This document shows positions 46,843 through 59,069 of a stretch of 64,000 bases of DNA, piece after piece (position 1 is the first letter of the stretch; each line of letters starts with the position of its first letter). The notes beneath the pieces were generated by a model, which was given only the letters and a program-made list of their open reading frames with translations, had not been told where the DNA came from and made no database searches. The stretch is from Bacillus manliponensis (lineage in GTDB: Bacteria > Bacillota > Bacilli > Bacillales > Bacillaceae_G). The stretch lies in the NCBI RefSeq assembly GCF_000712595.1, contig NZ_JOTN01000007.1:62001-126000 (forward strand). The letters run 5' to 3'. The position numbers and the translations under genes were made by a program.

Positions 46843-48042
46843 ATGAAAAATCAATGGTTTGTAAATGTGCTTGGGTATGTAAAAGTTCGAATTGAAGGGC
46901 AAGGAGTAGAGAGGTTTATTAATGAATGTGTTCGGCGTCAATTATTTGTTTGGGATGTAAAAAAAATAAATGATGAGACGATTGTATTTTATGTATCACT
47001 CCGAGATATAAAGCGATTACGAATAATTTATCGGAAACATGAATGCGATTTATACTTTGTCGGGCGGTATGGTGTTCCGTTTTGGAATAAACGCCTTTTA
47101 CGTAATAGCGGGTTTTTAATTGGGTTTCTTTTCTTTTTTATTAGCATGATTGTTTTATCAAATATGGTTTGGAAAATCGAAATTTCTGGTGCAAAACCAG
47201 AGACAGAATATATTTTAATGAAAGAATTGGACAAAATGGGAATAAAGAAAGGACAACTTCAGTTTCGAGTTCCGAACGTAGAAGATATCCAAAAGCATTT
47301 AACTGATAATATTAATGCGATTACATGGGTTGGTTTAGAAGTAAAGGGGACAACATATCATTTTGAAATTGTTGAAAAAAATGAACCGAAAAAAGAAGTT
47401 GAAGAGAAGCCGCAAAATTTAATAGCGAAAAAAGAAGCTGTTATTACAAGAGTGTTTGTTGAAAGGGGAAAGCCGGTCGTGATGCGAAATGACTATGTGC
47501 AGAAAGGAGACCTTCTTGTGTCCGGTTCATTTGGACAAGAAGATGATCCGACGATTGTTTCTGCAAAAGGAGTTGTCTTTGGAGAAACATGGTACAAGTC
47601 TGAAGTGGAGCTTCCACTAGAAACGACATTTCAAGTATACACCGGAAACTCATATAATGAGCATTATTTACATGTTGGAAGTGGAAAAATAAAAATATGG
47701 GGATTTCAGCATGATAAGTATAAGCAGTCTAAAGCTGAAGCAATAAAACATGATGTGAAATTATTTGGTATGACATTACCAATTTCATATGAGAAAAAGA
47801 TTGTAAGAGAAGAAGAGGAAGCAAATCGGCACTATACTGAAAAACAAGCAATGAAAGTAGCAAGAGAAGTAGGAGAAAAAGAATTAAAGAAAAAATTGGA
47901 TGAACATGCTATGATTGTTAATGATAAGATTTTACGTAAAGAGGTTGAAGGTGGAAAGTTGAAGTTATCAATTCATTATACAGTGGTTGAAAATATCGCA
48001 ACACCTCAGCTTATATCTGAATCCGATATTCAAGGAGATTGA
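46843..48042 (+). CDS. yqfD: Sporulation protein YqfD
   Basis: A 399-residue membrane protein of the YqfD family, needed in B. subtilis for proper forespore engulfment-stage development. It has an N-terminal RNA-binding-like part (VNVLGYVKVRIEGQGVERFINEC), one membrane segment (FLIGFLFFFISMIVLSNMVW) and an external domain with VRIEGAKPETEYILMKEL-type sequence (here WKIEISGAKPETEYILMKEL). It ends 3 bases before the phoH ATG. Confidence 0.93.
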   Translation: MKNQWFVNVLGYVKVRIEGQGVERFINECVRRQLFVWDVKKINDETIVFYVSLRDIKRLRIIYRKHECDLYFVGRYGVPFWNKRLLRNSGFLIGFLFFFISMIVLSNMVWKIEISGAKPETEYILMKELDKMGIKKGQLQFRVPNVEDIQKHLTDNINAITWVGLEVKGTTYHFEIVEKNEPKKEVEEKPQNLIAKKEAVITRVFVERGKPVVMRNDYVQKGDLLVSGSFGQEDDPTIVSAKGVVFGETWYKSEVELPLETTFQVYTGNSYNEHYLHVGSGKIKIWGFQHDKYKQSKAEAIKHDVKLFGMTLPISYEKKIVREEEEANRHYTEKQAMKVAREVGEKELKKKLDEHAMIVNDKILRKEVEGGKLKLSIHYTVVENIATPQLISESDIQGD

Positions 48043-48045
48043 GTG

Positions 48046-49005
48046 ATGGCAGAAGAATTAGTAGAGATGAATCAACAATTAGAGAATCCTAACGAAGCAA
48101 TTGCTCTGTTTGGAGTAAATGATACGCATTTAAAAGTGATTGAACAAGAACTTAATGTATCAATTGTGACGCGTGGTGAATCTGTCCGAGTATCAGGGGC
48201 GGACGAAGCGGTTGCGCTTGTAGAAAATATTTTACAGCAGCTTCTTGTTGTGATTCGTAAAGGGGTATCTATTAAAGAAAGAGATGTTGTCTATGCAGTG
48301 CAGCTAGGGCAACAAGGGAAAATTAATCAGTTTGAAGAGTTATATGAAGAAGAAGTGTATAAGACGGTGAAAGGAAAACCGATTCATGTAAAAACAATCG
48401 GACAGCGTCAATATATTCATGCAATGAAAAGAAATGATATTGTATTTGGAATAGGTCCTGCTGGTACGGGGAAAACGTACTTAGCGGTTGTAATGGCTGT
48501 GAAAGCTTTGAAAAATGGACATGTAAAAAAGATTATTTTAACAAGACCAGCAGTTGAAGCTGGTGAAAGCTTAGGTTTCTTGCCCGGTGACTTGAAGGAA
48601 AAAGTAGATCCGTATTTACGTCCGCTCTATGACGCACTTCATGATGTGCTAGGACAAGAATATACGGAGAGAATGATGGAGCGTGGTACGATTGAAATTG
48701 CTCCGCTTGCTTATATGAGGGGGAGAACATTAGATGATTCGTTTGTCATTTTAGATGAAGCACAAAATACAACAAGTGCACAAATCAAAATGTTCTTAAC
48801 GCGCCTTGGATTTAGCTCCAAAATGGTTGTTACAGGTGACCCATCACAAGTAGATTTACCAAAAGGTGTGAAATCTGGCCTTTCTGTTGCAGCATCAGTA
48901 CTATCGGGAGTGCAAGGTCTTTCGTTCATTACACTTGAGCAATCGGATGTTGTGCGTCACCCTCTAGTGCAGCGTATTATTGCAGCATATGATAAAGTGG
49001 AATGA
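48046..49005 (+). CDS. phoH: PhoH-like ATPase
   Basis: A 319-residue ATPase. Walker A is FGIGPAGTGKTYLAVVMAV and Walker B FVILDEAQNTTSAQ; VTGDPSQVDLPKG follows. It is often linked with ybeY in RNA metabolism, and ybeY is two genes downstream. ATG 48046 comes 3 bases after the yqfD stop; GTG 48043 is an alternative. A terminator follows. Confidence 0.95.
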   Translation: MAEELVEMNQQLENPNEAIALFGVNDTHLKVIEQELNVSIVTRGESVRVSGADEAVALVENILQQLLVVIRKGVSIKERDVVYAVQLGQQGKINQFEELYEEEVYKTVKGKPIHVKTIGQRQYIHAMKRNDIVFGIGPAGTGKTYLAVVMAVKALKNGHVKKIILTRPAVEAGESLGFLPGDLKEKVDPYLRPLYDALHDVLGQEYTERMMERGTIEIAPLAYMRGRTLDDSFVILDEAQNTTSAQIKMFLTRLGFSSKMVVTGDPSQVDLPKGVKSGLSVAASVLSGVQGLSFITLEQSDVVRHPLVQRIIAAYDKVE

Positions 49006-49032
49006 TCCTAATTATAAGGATCATTTCTTTTT
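49001..49032 (+). terminator. Terminator of phoH
   Basis: AATGATCC / GGATCATT stem with a T-rich tail, overlapping the phoH stop. Confidence 0.8.
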
Positions 49033-49109
49033 ATATTTCACTAGATATAATTGGAAAGGGTTGGCGAATACCTTTTTTTTTACTATCATAAAAGGTGGAA
49101 AGGTTTTGC

Positions 49110-49175
49110 ATGGCGATTTTTATTCTTATATTCATTGCAATGTATGATGAGCGGGTAAACAAAGTTTCACCTTAA
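49110..49175 (+). CDS. Possible 21-residue membrane peptide before pgpH
   Basis: ATG 49110 follows GGAAAGG by 6 bases and encodes MAIFILIFIAMYDERVNKVSP, a hydrophobic start and charged end. It stops 27 bases before pgpH. I know of no family for it; it may be a leader peptide or chance. Confidence 0.25.
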   Translation: MAIFILIFIAMYDERVNKVSP

Positions 49176-49202
49176 GTCTAGAGAGGAGAAGAGATTGGAA
49201 TC

Positions 49203-51335
49203 ATGTCAAGGTCTCAAGAAGTTGCTAAGTGGTTTCGTAGCACACAACATTCGAAAAAATTAAGCTGGATTTCTTATCTTTTATTAGGAGCAGTATTATT
49301 TTTTGCGTTGATGAACAATGTGAAACCGGAACAGTTAAATGTGAAAATGTTATCTATTTCGGATCAAACCATCCACTCTCCTATTAAAATTGAGGATAAA
49401 GTAACAACGGAAAAGAAAAAAAGAGAAGCCGCTCAAAAAGTGGAAGATCAGTATACATATCAAAGTGAGTGGAAACAAAATCGAATAGATGTCGTAAATT
49501 CAGTCTTTGATGCGATAGGTGAAGTGGATGCTGAAACAACTGAAGGAGAACATAAAGCATCTTCTGCTGAACGGTTAGAAAAATTAAAAAAGAAATTGCC
49601 AGGTGATTTGACGCGCAGTTTATCAGACGAGGTGCTATTGGAGTTTTTAAATGCAACGCCAGAGCAACTTGATATTGCCAAAAATTCAACTGTAACTGCT
49701 ATTAATAATTTGATGAGTGAACATATTAAAATGAATGAGGAGCAAGAGGCAGAGGAAAGATTGGCTGAAGAACTTCGAAATGTAAATGTAAGCAATGGCT
49801 TGCGAGAAGCAATTATTGCACTTGGACAATATGCGATTGTTCCAAACTACTTTTATGACTCTAATGCTACGAAAGAGCGAAAACAATTGGCTCAAGATGC
49901 AGTTGCTCCTGTTTATATTTTACAAGGACAAATTCTTGTAAAAGAAGGAGATACCATTACAAGGGAAGTGTATGAACAATTAAAACTTGTTGGACTGTTA
50001 GAACAAAATAATACATTCCAGCCATTTTTTGGATTATCTATTGTGATTGGTGTGCTCTTATTCTTTATGCATAAACAATTCGTTCCGTTTTTAAAATTAA
50101 AAAGAGAAGAGAAGCCTTATGTTTTAGCCTATACAACGATTGTTGCGATTACAATTGTTTTAATGAAGGTTATTAGCCTGTTTCAAAAGTTAGAATACAC
50201 AGGTATCGCGTATGTTGTACCCGTTGCGATGGGGACGATTCTCGTAAAGTTAATGATTGGAGATCGCTTCGTTTTCATCACAAGTGTTATTTTCTCTGTG
50301 TGTAGTAGTATTATGTTTAATGAAGGCGTAACAAGTACGCTCAATTATTCGATTGGGATTTATGTTTTATTAAGTGCTTTGTCGGTAAATGTCTTTTTAA
50401 AGGAAAAAAATCGCCGTACGATGATTTTGCAAGCTGGAATTCTTGTTTCAAGTTTAAATGTTGTCGTACTAACAGGGTTGTTGTTGCTTCGAAATGGTAA
50501 TTTTTCATTGATGGAAATTGGGTTACACTTATTAATGGCAGCGGCGTCTGGTATTGTTTCATCTGTGTTGGCAATGGGTATTTTACCGTATTTAGAGAGT
50601 GGACTCGGCTTAGTTTCTAGTATGAAGTTAATGGAACTCTCTAGTCCGAATCACCCGTTGTTACGCAAAATCTTATTAGAAGCGCCAGGAACGTATCATC
50701 ATAGTGTTATGGTTGCAAACTTATCTGAAGCTGCATGTGAAGCTGTAGGAGCTAATGGATTATTAGCAAGGGTTGGTGCATATTATCATGACATTGGGAA
50801 AACGGTTCAGCCGCATTTCTTTATTGAAAACCAAATGGGAATTCCAAACCCACACGATAAACTAGACCCTGAAACAAGTCGGGATATTATTATTGCTCAT
50901 GTGACAGATGGCGTGAAAATGTTAGAAGAATATCATATGCCGCAGGAAATTGTTGATATTGCTGGACAGCATCATGGAACGACATTGTTAAAATATTTTT
51001 ATTATAAAGCGATTAAAGAAGATAAAGATAAATATACGGAAGAGATGTTCCGTTATCCTGGTTCGAAGGCAACTTCAAAGGAATCAGCTATTGTTGGAAT
51101 CGCTGATAGTGTAGAAGCTGCAGTTCGTTCAATGAACGCGCCAACGCCACAGCAGATTAATCATCTTGTTCAAAGTATTATAAAGGATCGTCTGCAAGAT
51201 GAGCAGTTTAGTGAATGTAATTTAACGTTTAAGGAATTACAAATCGTTGGTAGAACATTATGTGAAACGTTAAATGGAATTTTTCATTCACGTATTACGT
51301 ATCCGAAATTATCAGAAGAAAAGGTGAAAGAATGA
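49203..51335 (+). CDS. pgpH: Cyclic-di-AMP phosphodiesterase PgpH (7TM-HD family)
   Basis: A 710-residue membrane protein that degrades the second messenger c-di-AMP. It has one N-terminal membrane segment, a large external 7TMR-HDED domain (about 50-280), seven membrane helices (about 285-470) and a cytosolic HD domain with EAPGTYHHSVMVANLSEAA, GAYYHDIGK, IIAHVTDGV and QHHGT as metal ligands. Starts at ATG 49203 after AGAGGAG. Its stop overlaps ybeY by 4 bases. Confidence 0.95.
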   Translation: MSRSQEVAKWFRSTQHSKKLSWISYLLLGAVLFFALMNNVKPEQLNVKMLSISDQTIHSPIKIEDKVTTEKKKREAAQKVEDQYTYQSEWKQNRIDVVNSVFDAIGEVDAETTEGEHKASSAERLEKLKKKLPGDLTRSLSDEVLLEFLNATPEQLDIAKNSTVTAINNLMSEHIKMNEEQEAEERLAEELRNVNVSNGLREAIIALGQYAIVPNYFYDSNATKERKQLAQDAVAPVYILQGQILVKEGDTITREVYEQLKLVGLLEQNNTFQPFFGLSIVIGVLLFFMHKQFVPFLKLKREEKPYVLAYTTIVAITIVLMKVISLFQKLEYTGIAYVVPVAMGTILVKLMIGDRFVFITSVIFSVCSSIMFNEGVTSTLNYSIGIYVLLSALSVNVFLKEKNRRTMILQAGILVSSLNVVVLTGLLLLRNGNFSLMEIGLHLLMAAASGIVSSVLAMGILPYLESGLGLVSSMKLMELSSPNHPLLRKILLEAPGTYHHSVMVANLSEAACEAVGANGLLARVGAYYHDIGKTVQPHFFIENQMGIPNPHDKLDPETSRDIIIAHVTDGVKMLEEYHMPQEIVDIAGQHHGTTLLKYFYYKAIKEDKDKYTEEMFRYPGSKATSKESAIVGIADSVEAAVRSMNAPTPQQINHLVQSIIKDRLQDEQFSECNLTFKELQIVGRTLCETLNGIFHSRITYPKLSEEKVKE

Positions 51336-51798
51336 GTTTAATTATTGATTTTATTGATGAAACAGAAGTTGTAGAGCAAGTTCATATGGATATGATGAGA
51401 AGTTTAATAGAGAGCGCGGCAAAAGCAGAAGGCGTAGAAGCGGGAGCTGAGCTTTCTATTACATTTGTTGATAATGACCGAATTAGAGAAATTAATCGTG
51501 AATATCGCGGTAAGGATCAACCAACGGATGTCATTTCGTTTGCCCTAGAAGATATGGGAGAAGGTGAAATGGAAATTGTCGGTACTGATATGCCGCGTAT
51601 GTTAGGAGACTTAATTATCTCTATTCCAAGAACAAAAGAACAGGCAGAGGAATATGCACACTCTTTTGAGCGTGAACTTGGATTTTTAACAGTACATGGT
51701 TTCTTGCATCTACTTGGTTATGATCATATGACCGAAGAAGACGAACAAGTGATGTTTGGGAAGCAAAAAGAAATTTTAGATGCTTTCGGATTAGCGAG

Positions 51799-51802
<4 letters not shown>
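51332..51802 (+). CDS. ybeY: Endoribonuclease YbeY
   Basis: A 156-residue zinc-dependent RNase involved in 16S rRNA 3' maturation. It contains the metal motif HGFLHLLGYDH (HxxxHxxxxxH), plus REINREYRGKDQPTDVISFAL and MLGDLIISI. ATGA overlaps join it to pgpH before and dgkA after. Confidence 0.96.
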
Positions 51803-53508
<1,706 letters not shown>

Positions 53509-53662
53509 GATTGACTTCTTACAGATAAGAATATAAAGCATCTGTTAAAAAGGTGAGAATTAGCAAAAAATTTCTCACATGAAAACGGGCAAAATGGGTC
53601 ATTTTAATAACAACAAAAGAAATTGGATTACATGCTATGCTTATTGAGAAAGGTGGATTCTT

Positions 53663-53806
53663 ATGTTAGATTTTACCTGGAAGTTTTTTTCTAAAACTGG
53701 AAGTGTTGAAACGTATTTACTTTTAAAAGAAATGGAAAAAGACATGCAAGATGAGATGGACCAACATGATGAAGAGCTAGCGCATCTAGACTCTCCAATT
53801 TCTTGA
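53663..53806 (+). CDS. yqzL: YqzL-family small protein (47 aa)
   Basis: A 47-residue protein, MLDFTWKFFSKTGSVETYLL, then an acidic helical tail ending HLDSPIS. It matches the small conserved YqzL encoded between era and recO in bacilli. ATG 53663 follows AAAGGTGG. recO starts 33 bases later. Function unknown. Confidence 0.88.
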   Translation: MLDFTWKFFSKTGSVETYLLLKEMEKDMQDEMDQHDEELAHLDSPIS

Positions 53807-53839
53807 CCCATTTTGTTCAAACCTTGGATGGTGACGAAC

Positions 53840-54586
53840 ATGTTTCAAAAAATTGAGGGAATTGTAATTCGGACAACAGATTATGGAGAAACAAATAAAA
53901 TTGTAACGATATTCTCTCGGGAATTTGGTAAAGTGAGCGCAATGGCTAGAGGAGCAAAAAAGCCGAAAAGTAGGCTTTCATCTATTTCACAGTTATTAAC
54001 TCACGGTCATTTTCTCATTCAAATGGGGTCTGGATTAGGAACATTGCAGCAGGGAGAGATTATTTCTTCTATGAAAGAAATTCGTGAAGATATATTTTTA
54101 ACTGCATATGCGACATTTATTGTCGAATTAACTGATAAATCAACAGAAGATAAAAAGCATAATCCATATTTATTTGAAATGTTGAACCAGACATTGCATT
54201 ATATGAGTGAAGGAACGGATCCTGAAGTGCTAGCATTAATTTATCAAACAAAAATGCTGCCGGTATTAGGTCTCCATCCATACTTTGATACATGTGCAAT
54301 TTGTCGCCAAGAAACAGAATTTGTCGCCTTCTCTGTTCGAGAAGGCGGTTTTCTGTGTAAACAACATGCGCCACAAGACTCGCATGCTATTCCTGTTGGA
54401 GAAGCTGTTCACAAGTTACTTCGTTTATTTTATCACTTTGACTTAGGAAGGCTTGGGAATGTATCAGTAAAAGATGAAACAAAGAAGCAAATGAGTACGG
54501 TGTTAAACATGTATTATGATGAATATTGTGGAATATACTTAAAATCAAGGCGTTTTCTTAGCCAACTCGACAAATTTAAAATATAA
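53840..54586 (+). CDS. recO: DNA repair protein RecO
   Basis: A 248-residue mediator that loads RecA with RecF and RecR. It has the N-terminal OB fold ([41 protein letters not shown]) and a zinc finger (CAICRQ ... FLCKQH) in the helical part. I start at ATG 53840 after GGATGGTGA; in-frame codons upstream to 53813 overlap the space after yqzL. Confidence 0.95.
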   Translation: MFQKIEGIVIRTTDYGETNKIVTIFSREFGKVSAMARGAKKPKSRLSSISQLLTHGHFLIQMGSGLGTLQQGEIISSMKEIREDIFLTAYATFIVELTDKSTEDKKHNPYLFEMLNQTLHYMSEGTDPEVLALIYQTKMLPVLGLHPYFDTCAICRQETEFVAFSVREGGFLCKQHAPQDSHAIPVGEAVHKLLRLFYHFDLGRLGNVSVKDETKKQMSTVLNMYYDEYCGIYLKSRRFLSQLDKFKI

Positions 54587-54811
54587 TGAGGACCTAAGTT
54601 GGTCCTTTTTACATACTGAGTGAAGTTGCACTTTATATAAATCTATTTTGCTTGTCGTGAAATTTGGTGAAGCAAAGAAGTATATATTTCCAACTTGACT
54701 GTTTACGACTAAAATAGCTGCCACGTATATAAGAATGGCAAACGTACTCACTTCATCCATTTGTTGTAATTCGGCGCCCGGTAGGAAAAGGCACTGACCG
54801 CTACTGCACAT
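54545..54811 (-). CDS. Doubtful 88-residue ORF or relic between recO and ccpN
   Basis: On the - strand an ATG at 54811, about 8 bases after AAGGGTGG, opens [20 protein letters not shown], then a membrane-like stretch ([14 protein letters not shown]). The end runs through the bcr1-like fragment and into the end of recO on the other strand, which suggests that the true end is lost. It could be a decayed small gene or part of an unknown repeat. Confidence 0.22.
   Translation of the reverse strand: MCSSGQCLFLPGAELQQMDEVSTFAILIYVAAILVVNSQVGNIYFFASPNFTTSKIDLYKVQLHSVCKKDQLRSSLYFKFVELAKKTP
54588..54610 (+). terminator. Terminator of recO
   Basis: AGGACC / GGTCCT hairpin with TTTTT tail, right after the recO stop. 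Confidence 0.8.
54614..54636 (+). repeat. bcr1-like repeat, copy G (terminal fragment)
   Basis: Only the last 23 bases of the element remain (ACTGAGTGAAGTTGCACT plus TTTAT). Confidence 0.6.
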
Positions 54812-54984
54812 GGAGGAACCCACCCTTCTATCGAAAAGGAAGGGGAGAGTTTTTTAACTTGTATTTATATAGTAAGGTGTTTTTCTCGATTGGAAAAAGA
54901 AAAATGTATGACAGTTTTTCAATTTTCATGCATTTAGTATATAATATTTAAAAGATAGTATAACTTTTTTGTTGTGCAATAAAG
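54637..54984. other. Gap at the place of glyQS
   Basis: About 350 bases between recO and ccpN, where B. subtilis has glyQ and glyS. Apart from the doubtful - strand ORF, it has a hairpin CCCTTC / GAAGGG with a nearby T6 (54822-54855) that looks like a terminator, and a TATAAT at about 54940 that may be the ccpN -10. I see no T-box motif. Confidence 0.4.
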
Positions 54985-54987
54985 GTG

Positions 54988-55620
54988 GTGATTCCGATAG
55001 AACTGAATAAACGTCAAGAACATATTATTCAAATCGTAAAAGATAATGGTCCAATTACAGGGGAAGCAATCGCAGATCAGTTAAATTTAACGAGAGCAAC
55101 ACTTCGTCCGGATTTAGCAATTTTAACGATGGCGGGTTATTTAGAAGCTCGTCCGCGTGTAGGATATTTTTATACAGGAAAAACTGGTGGTCAGTTATTA
55201 TCAGAGGCTGTTAAAAAAATTAAAGTGCAAGATTATCAATCTAGGCCAGTTGTGATCGATAAAAATGTTTCTGTATATGATGCCATTTGTACGATGTTTT
55301 TAGAAGATATTGGCACGTTGTTTGTCGTAGAGGAAAATACGTTATTAGTTGGGGTTGTTTCTCGAAAAGATTTGTTAAGAGCGAGTTTAGGGAAGCAGGA
55401 TTTAACGTCGTTACCAGTAAATATCATTATGACAAGGATGCCTAATATTACGATGTGCCGCAGAGAGGATCGTTTGTATGACGTTGCCATGAATTTAATA
55501 GAAAAGCAGATTGATGCTGTTCCTGTTGTGAAAGACACAAAGCAAGGATTAGAAGTTATTGGCCGAATTACAAAAACAAATATTACGCGTGCATTTGTAA
55601 ATTTAGTGAACCATGAATGA
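54988..55620 (+). CDS. ccpN: Transcriptional repressor CcpN
   Basis: A 210-residue regulator that in B. subtilis represses gluconeogenic genes (gapB, pckA) and the small RNA SR1 on glucose. It has an N-terminal winged helix (LNKRQEHIIQIVKDNGPITGEAIADQLNLTRATL split here as LNKRQEHIIQIV and TGEAIADQLNLTRATL) and two CBS domains (VYDAICTMFLEDIGTLFVVEE and MTRMPNITMCRREDRLYDVAM). The start is unclear: GTG 54988 gives the B. subtilis length but sits only 2 bases after AAAGG; ATT 54991 would be better spaced. ppsR follows 29 bases later. Confidence 0.9.
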   Translation: MIPIELNKRQEHIIQIVKDNGPITGEAIADQLNLTRATLRPDLAILTMAGYLEARPRVGYFYTGKTGGQLLSEAVKKIKVQDYQSRPVVIDKNVSVYDAICTMFLEDIGTLFVVEENTLLVGVVSRKDLLRASLGKQDLTSLPVNIIMTRMPNITMCRREDRLYDVAMNLIEKQIDAVPVVKDTKQGLEVIGRITKTNITRAFVNLVNHE

Positions 55621-55640
55621 TTGTAATTTGTGCAAAGTGA

Positions 55641-56461
<821 letters not shown>

Positions 56462-56462
<1 letters not shown>

Positions 56463-56492
56463 CGCATTTACCAATGGTGAATGTGCTTTTTT
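56462..56492 (+). terminator. Terminator of ppsR
   Basis: GCGCATT / AATGTGC stem (one G-U) with inner ACC/GGT and T6, right after the stop. Confidence 0.75.
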
Positions 56493-56715
56493 AATGATAT
56501 GAGAAAATTCTAAAGTGATGTAGCCAACCTTTAAAAAATATATTATAATAAAAAATTGTGATAAAACGTGTATTTTACGTTTAGACTTTAATTTTTCAGA
56601 ATACAATAAGGATAGGGTTTACGGAAAAGGCATACTTTTACGTAAAATCGACAAAAATCTGAATAAGAAATGCACATTAAGAAGGATTCGCAGAAGGGAT
56701 GTAGAATAGAGAAAT

Positions 56716-57174
56716 ATGCAAAACATCAGTAAGATTTTTGTTGATGCAGATGCATGTCCTGTGAAGGATGAAATTGTGCAAGTCGGCGCAAAATTTCATG
56801 TAGAGATTTTTTTTATCGCATCCTACGCTCACCAGTCAAGAAGACAGGAAGGGAATTGGATATACGTAGATTCTGAACAAGATGAAGTAGATTTTTATAT
56901 CTACAAGGAAGCGAAAAAAGCAGATCTCGTTATCACGCAGGATATGGGCCTTGCTGGGCTTCTCGTACAAAAAGGGGTATATGTCCTTACTCCACGCGGT
57001 ACGACGGTGACAGAAGATCGTATGGATACAATTTTATATAATCGGTATGTATCTGCGAAATTACGCAGGCAAGGGACATTTACGAAAGGTCCCAAAGCGT
57101 TTTCTAAGCAAGATAGACAATATTTTTTGTCAAATTTAGAAAAAATATTGTCGAATAATAAAGGAATCTTTTAA
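56716..57174 (+). CDS. yqxD: UPF0178 (DUF188) protein YqxD
   Basis: A 152-residue protein of a conserved family resembling PIN/NYN-type nucleases. It shows IFVDADACPVKDEI near the N-terminus and LVITQDMGLAGLLVQKGVYVLTPRG, with conserved Asp residues. Function is unproven. It lies just upstream of dnaG, its usual neighbour. The 250-base gap before it holds nothing beyond the ppsR terminator and AT-rich sequence. Confidence 0.93.
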   Translation: MQNISKIFVDADACPVKDEIVQVGAKFHVEIFFIASYAHQSRRQEGNWIYVDSEQDEVDFYIYKEAKKADLVITQDMGLAGLLVQKGVYVLTPRGTTVTEDRMDTILYNRYVSAKLRRQGTFTKGPKAFSKQDRQYFLSNLEKILSNNKGIF

Positions 57175-57213
57175 TTTGTATCGAATACAAAACACGACAC
57201 GGAGATGGAATGA

Positions 57214-59010
57214 ATGGGGAACAGAATTCCTGAGGCAGTTGTAGAACAAATTCGCACATCATCTGATATTGTAGAAGTGATTGGCGAGTATGTTCAACTT
57301 AAAAAGCAAGGGCGAAATTATTTTGGTCTTTGCCCGTTTCATGGTGAAAATTCACCGTCATTTTCTGTTTCCTCAGATAAGCAAATTTTTCATTGCTTCG
57401 GATGTGGAGAGGGAGGAAACGTATTTTCTTTCCTTATGAAGATGGATGGGCTTTCTTTTACAGAAGCGGTCCAAAAACTTGGTGAGAGAAACGGTATTCA
57501 AGTTGCTGACTATGCGCCGGTACAAGAACAAAAAGAGGACATATCTGATGATAGTGTCATTATGTTACAAGCTCATGAGCTACTGAAAAAATACTATCAC
57601 CATCTTTTAGTAAATACAGAAGAAGGAAAAGAGGCACTTTCCTATTTACTAAATCGAGGTATTACAGAAGAAATGATTGCAAAATTTGAGATTGGTTATG
57701 CAACACCATTCTGGGATGCAGCAGCGAAAATTTTGCAAAAACGAGGTTTTTCATTATCGGTTATGGAACAAGCAGGCTTGCTTATTCGTAGCGAAAAAGA
57801 TGGTAGTTACCACGATCGTTTCCGCGGACGGATTATGTTTCCGATTCATACTTTACAAGGAAAAGTAGCTGCATTTAGTGGGCGGGCATTAGGAGACGAT
57901 ACTCCGAAATATTTAAATAGCCCCGAAACGATGATTTTCCAAAAAAGTAAAATATTGTATAACTTTCATGAGGCACGAGCGTTTATCCGAAAAAAAGGAC
58001 GGGTTGTTCTTTTCGAAGGATATGCGGATGTATTAGCAGCTGTAAAAAGTGGTATTGGAGAGTCCATTGCAACAATGGGGACTGCTCTAACCGAAAATCA
58101 GGCAAAACTTCTGCGGCGTAATGTTGAAACTGTTGTTCTTTGCTATGATGGTGATAAAGCTGGACAAGAAGCAACGATGAAAGCGGGACAACTGTTACGG
58201 AAAGTCGGTTGTGAAGTTAAAGTGGTTGCAATGCCCGATAAGCTGGATCCCGATGATTACGTGCAACAACATGGAACAGTGGCTTTTGAAAGGCTCGTCA
58301 ATGCAAGCATCAGTTTTATAGGATTTAAAATAAATTACCTTCGTTTAGGGAAAAATTTGCAAGATGAGTCGAGCAAAGAAGTTTACGTCAAAAGTGTTTT
58401 GAAAGAGTTGGCGTTATTGCAAGATGCGATGCAGGCTGAATCGTATTTGAAATCACTATCACAAGAGTTTGCTTACTCAATGGAAACACTTTTAAAGCAA
58501 TTGCACCAATATCGCAAAGAACAAAAGATACAGCAAAAACAAACGAAACAAATTTCACAGCCTTCTCAATTTGTTCATGCTAAGCCAAAATTTTCTGGAT
58601 TTGAAAGAGCGGAAAGAGAGCTCATTTATCATATGTTGCAAAGTACAGACGTTGCTTCACGTATAGAGTCACATATAGAAGATTTTCATACAGAAGAACA
58701 TAAAGGGATTTTATATGAGTTATACGCATATTATGAAAAGGGAAATGAACCTTCAGTCGGAAACTTTTTAAGTTGGCTCACTGATGAAAGTTTGAAAAGT
58801 ATTGTAACGAACATTTCAACTGATGAAATGATTAATCCGGAGTATACGGAAGAATTACTTCAAGGTAACCTTGAAGCATTGCAGCGTCATAAGCAAAAGT
58901 TAAAACATATGGAAAATATGTTTATGCTAAAGCAAGTGGAGAAAGAAGATCATGTAGCAGCTGCAAGGCTAATTCAAGAAGCTTTACAAAAACGAAAAGC
59001 AAGAAAATAG
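57214..59010 (+). CDS. dnaG: DNA primase
   Basis: A 598-residue primase that makes RNA primers for replication. It begins with the CHC2 zinc finger ([18 protein letters not shown] ... [11 protein letters not shown]), then the catalytic core with TOPRIM motifs ([13 protein letters not shown] and [13 protein letters not shown]) and a C-terminal DnaB-binding domain. It starts ATG after GGAGATGG and forms the dnaG-sigA operon. Confidence 0.97.
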   Translation: MGNRIPEAVVEQIRTSSDIVEVIGEYVQLKKQGRNYFGLCPFHGENSPSFSVSSDKQIFHCFGCGEGGNVFSFLMKMDGLSFTEAVQKLGERNGIQVADYAPVQEQKEDISDDSVIMLQAHELLKKYYHHLLVNTEEGKEALSYLLNRGITEEMIAKFEIGYATPFWDAAAKILQKRGFSLSVMEQAGLLIRSEKDGSYHDRFRGRIMFPIHTLQGKVAAFSGRALGDDTPKYLNSPETMIFQKSKILYNFHEARAFIRKKGRVVLFEGYADVLAAVKSGIGESIATMGTALTENQAKLLRRNVETVVLCYDGDKAGQEATMKAGQLLRKVGCEVKVVAMPDKLDPDDYVQQHGTVAFERLVNASISFIGFKINYLRLGKNLQDESSKEVYVKSVLKELALLQDAMQAESYLKSLSQEFAYSMETLLKQLHQYRKEQKIQQKQTKQISQPSQFVHAKPKFSGFERAERELIYHMLQSTDVASRIESHIEDFHTEEHKGILYELYAYYEKGNEPSVGNFLSWLTDESLKSIVTNISTDEMINPEYTEELLQGNLEALQRHKQKLKHMENMFMLKQVEKEDHVAAARLIQEALQKRKARK

Positions 59011-59069
59011 CTTTTTGGATAAAAATTTATTATAATGATTGTTTGTATCTCGCATTAGGAGGGGAACAA

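Noticed and set aside
54637-54984. T-box riboswitch left from glyQS
   Set aside because: There is an ACCGC and a late terminator-like hairpin, but no T-box motif GGTGGNACCGCG and no clear stem I or specifier loop.
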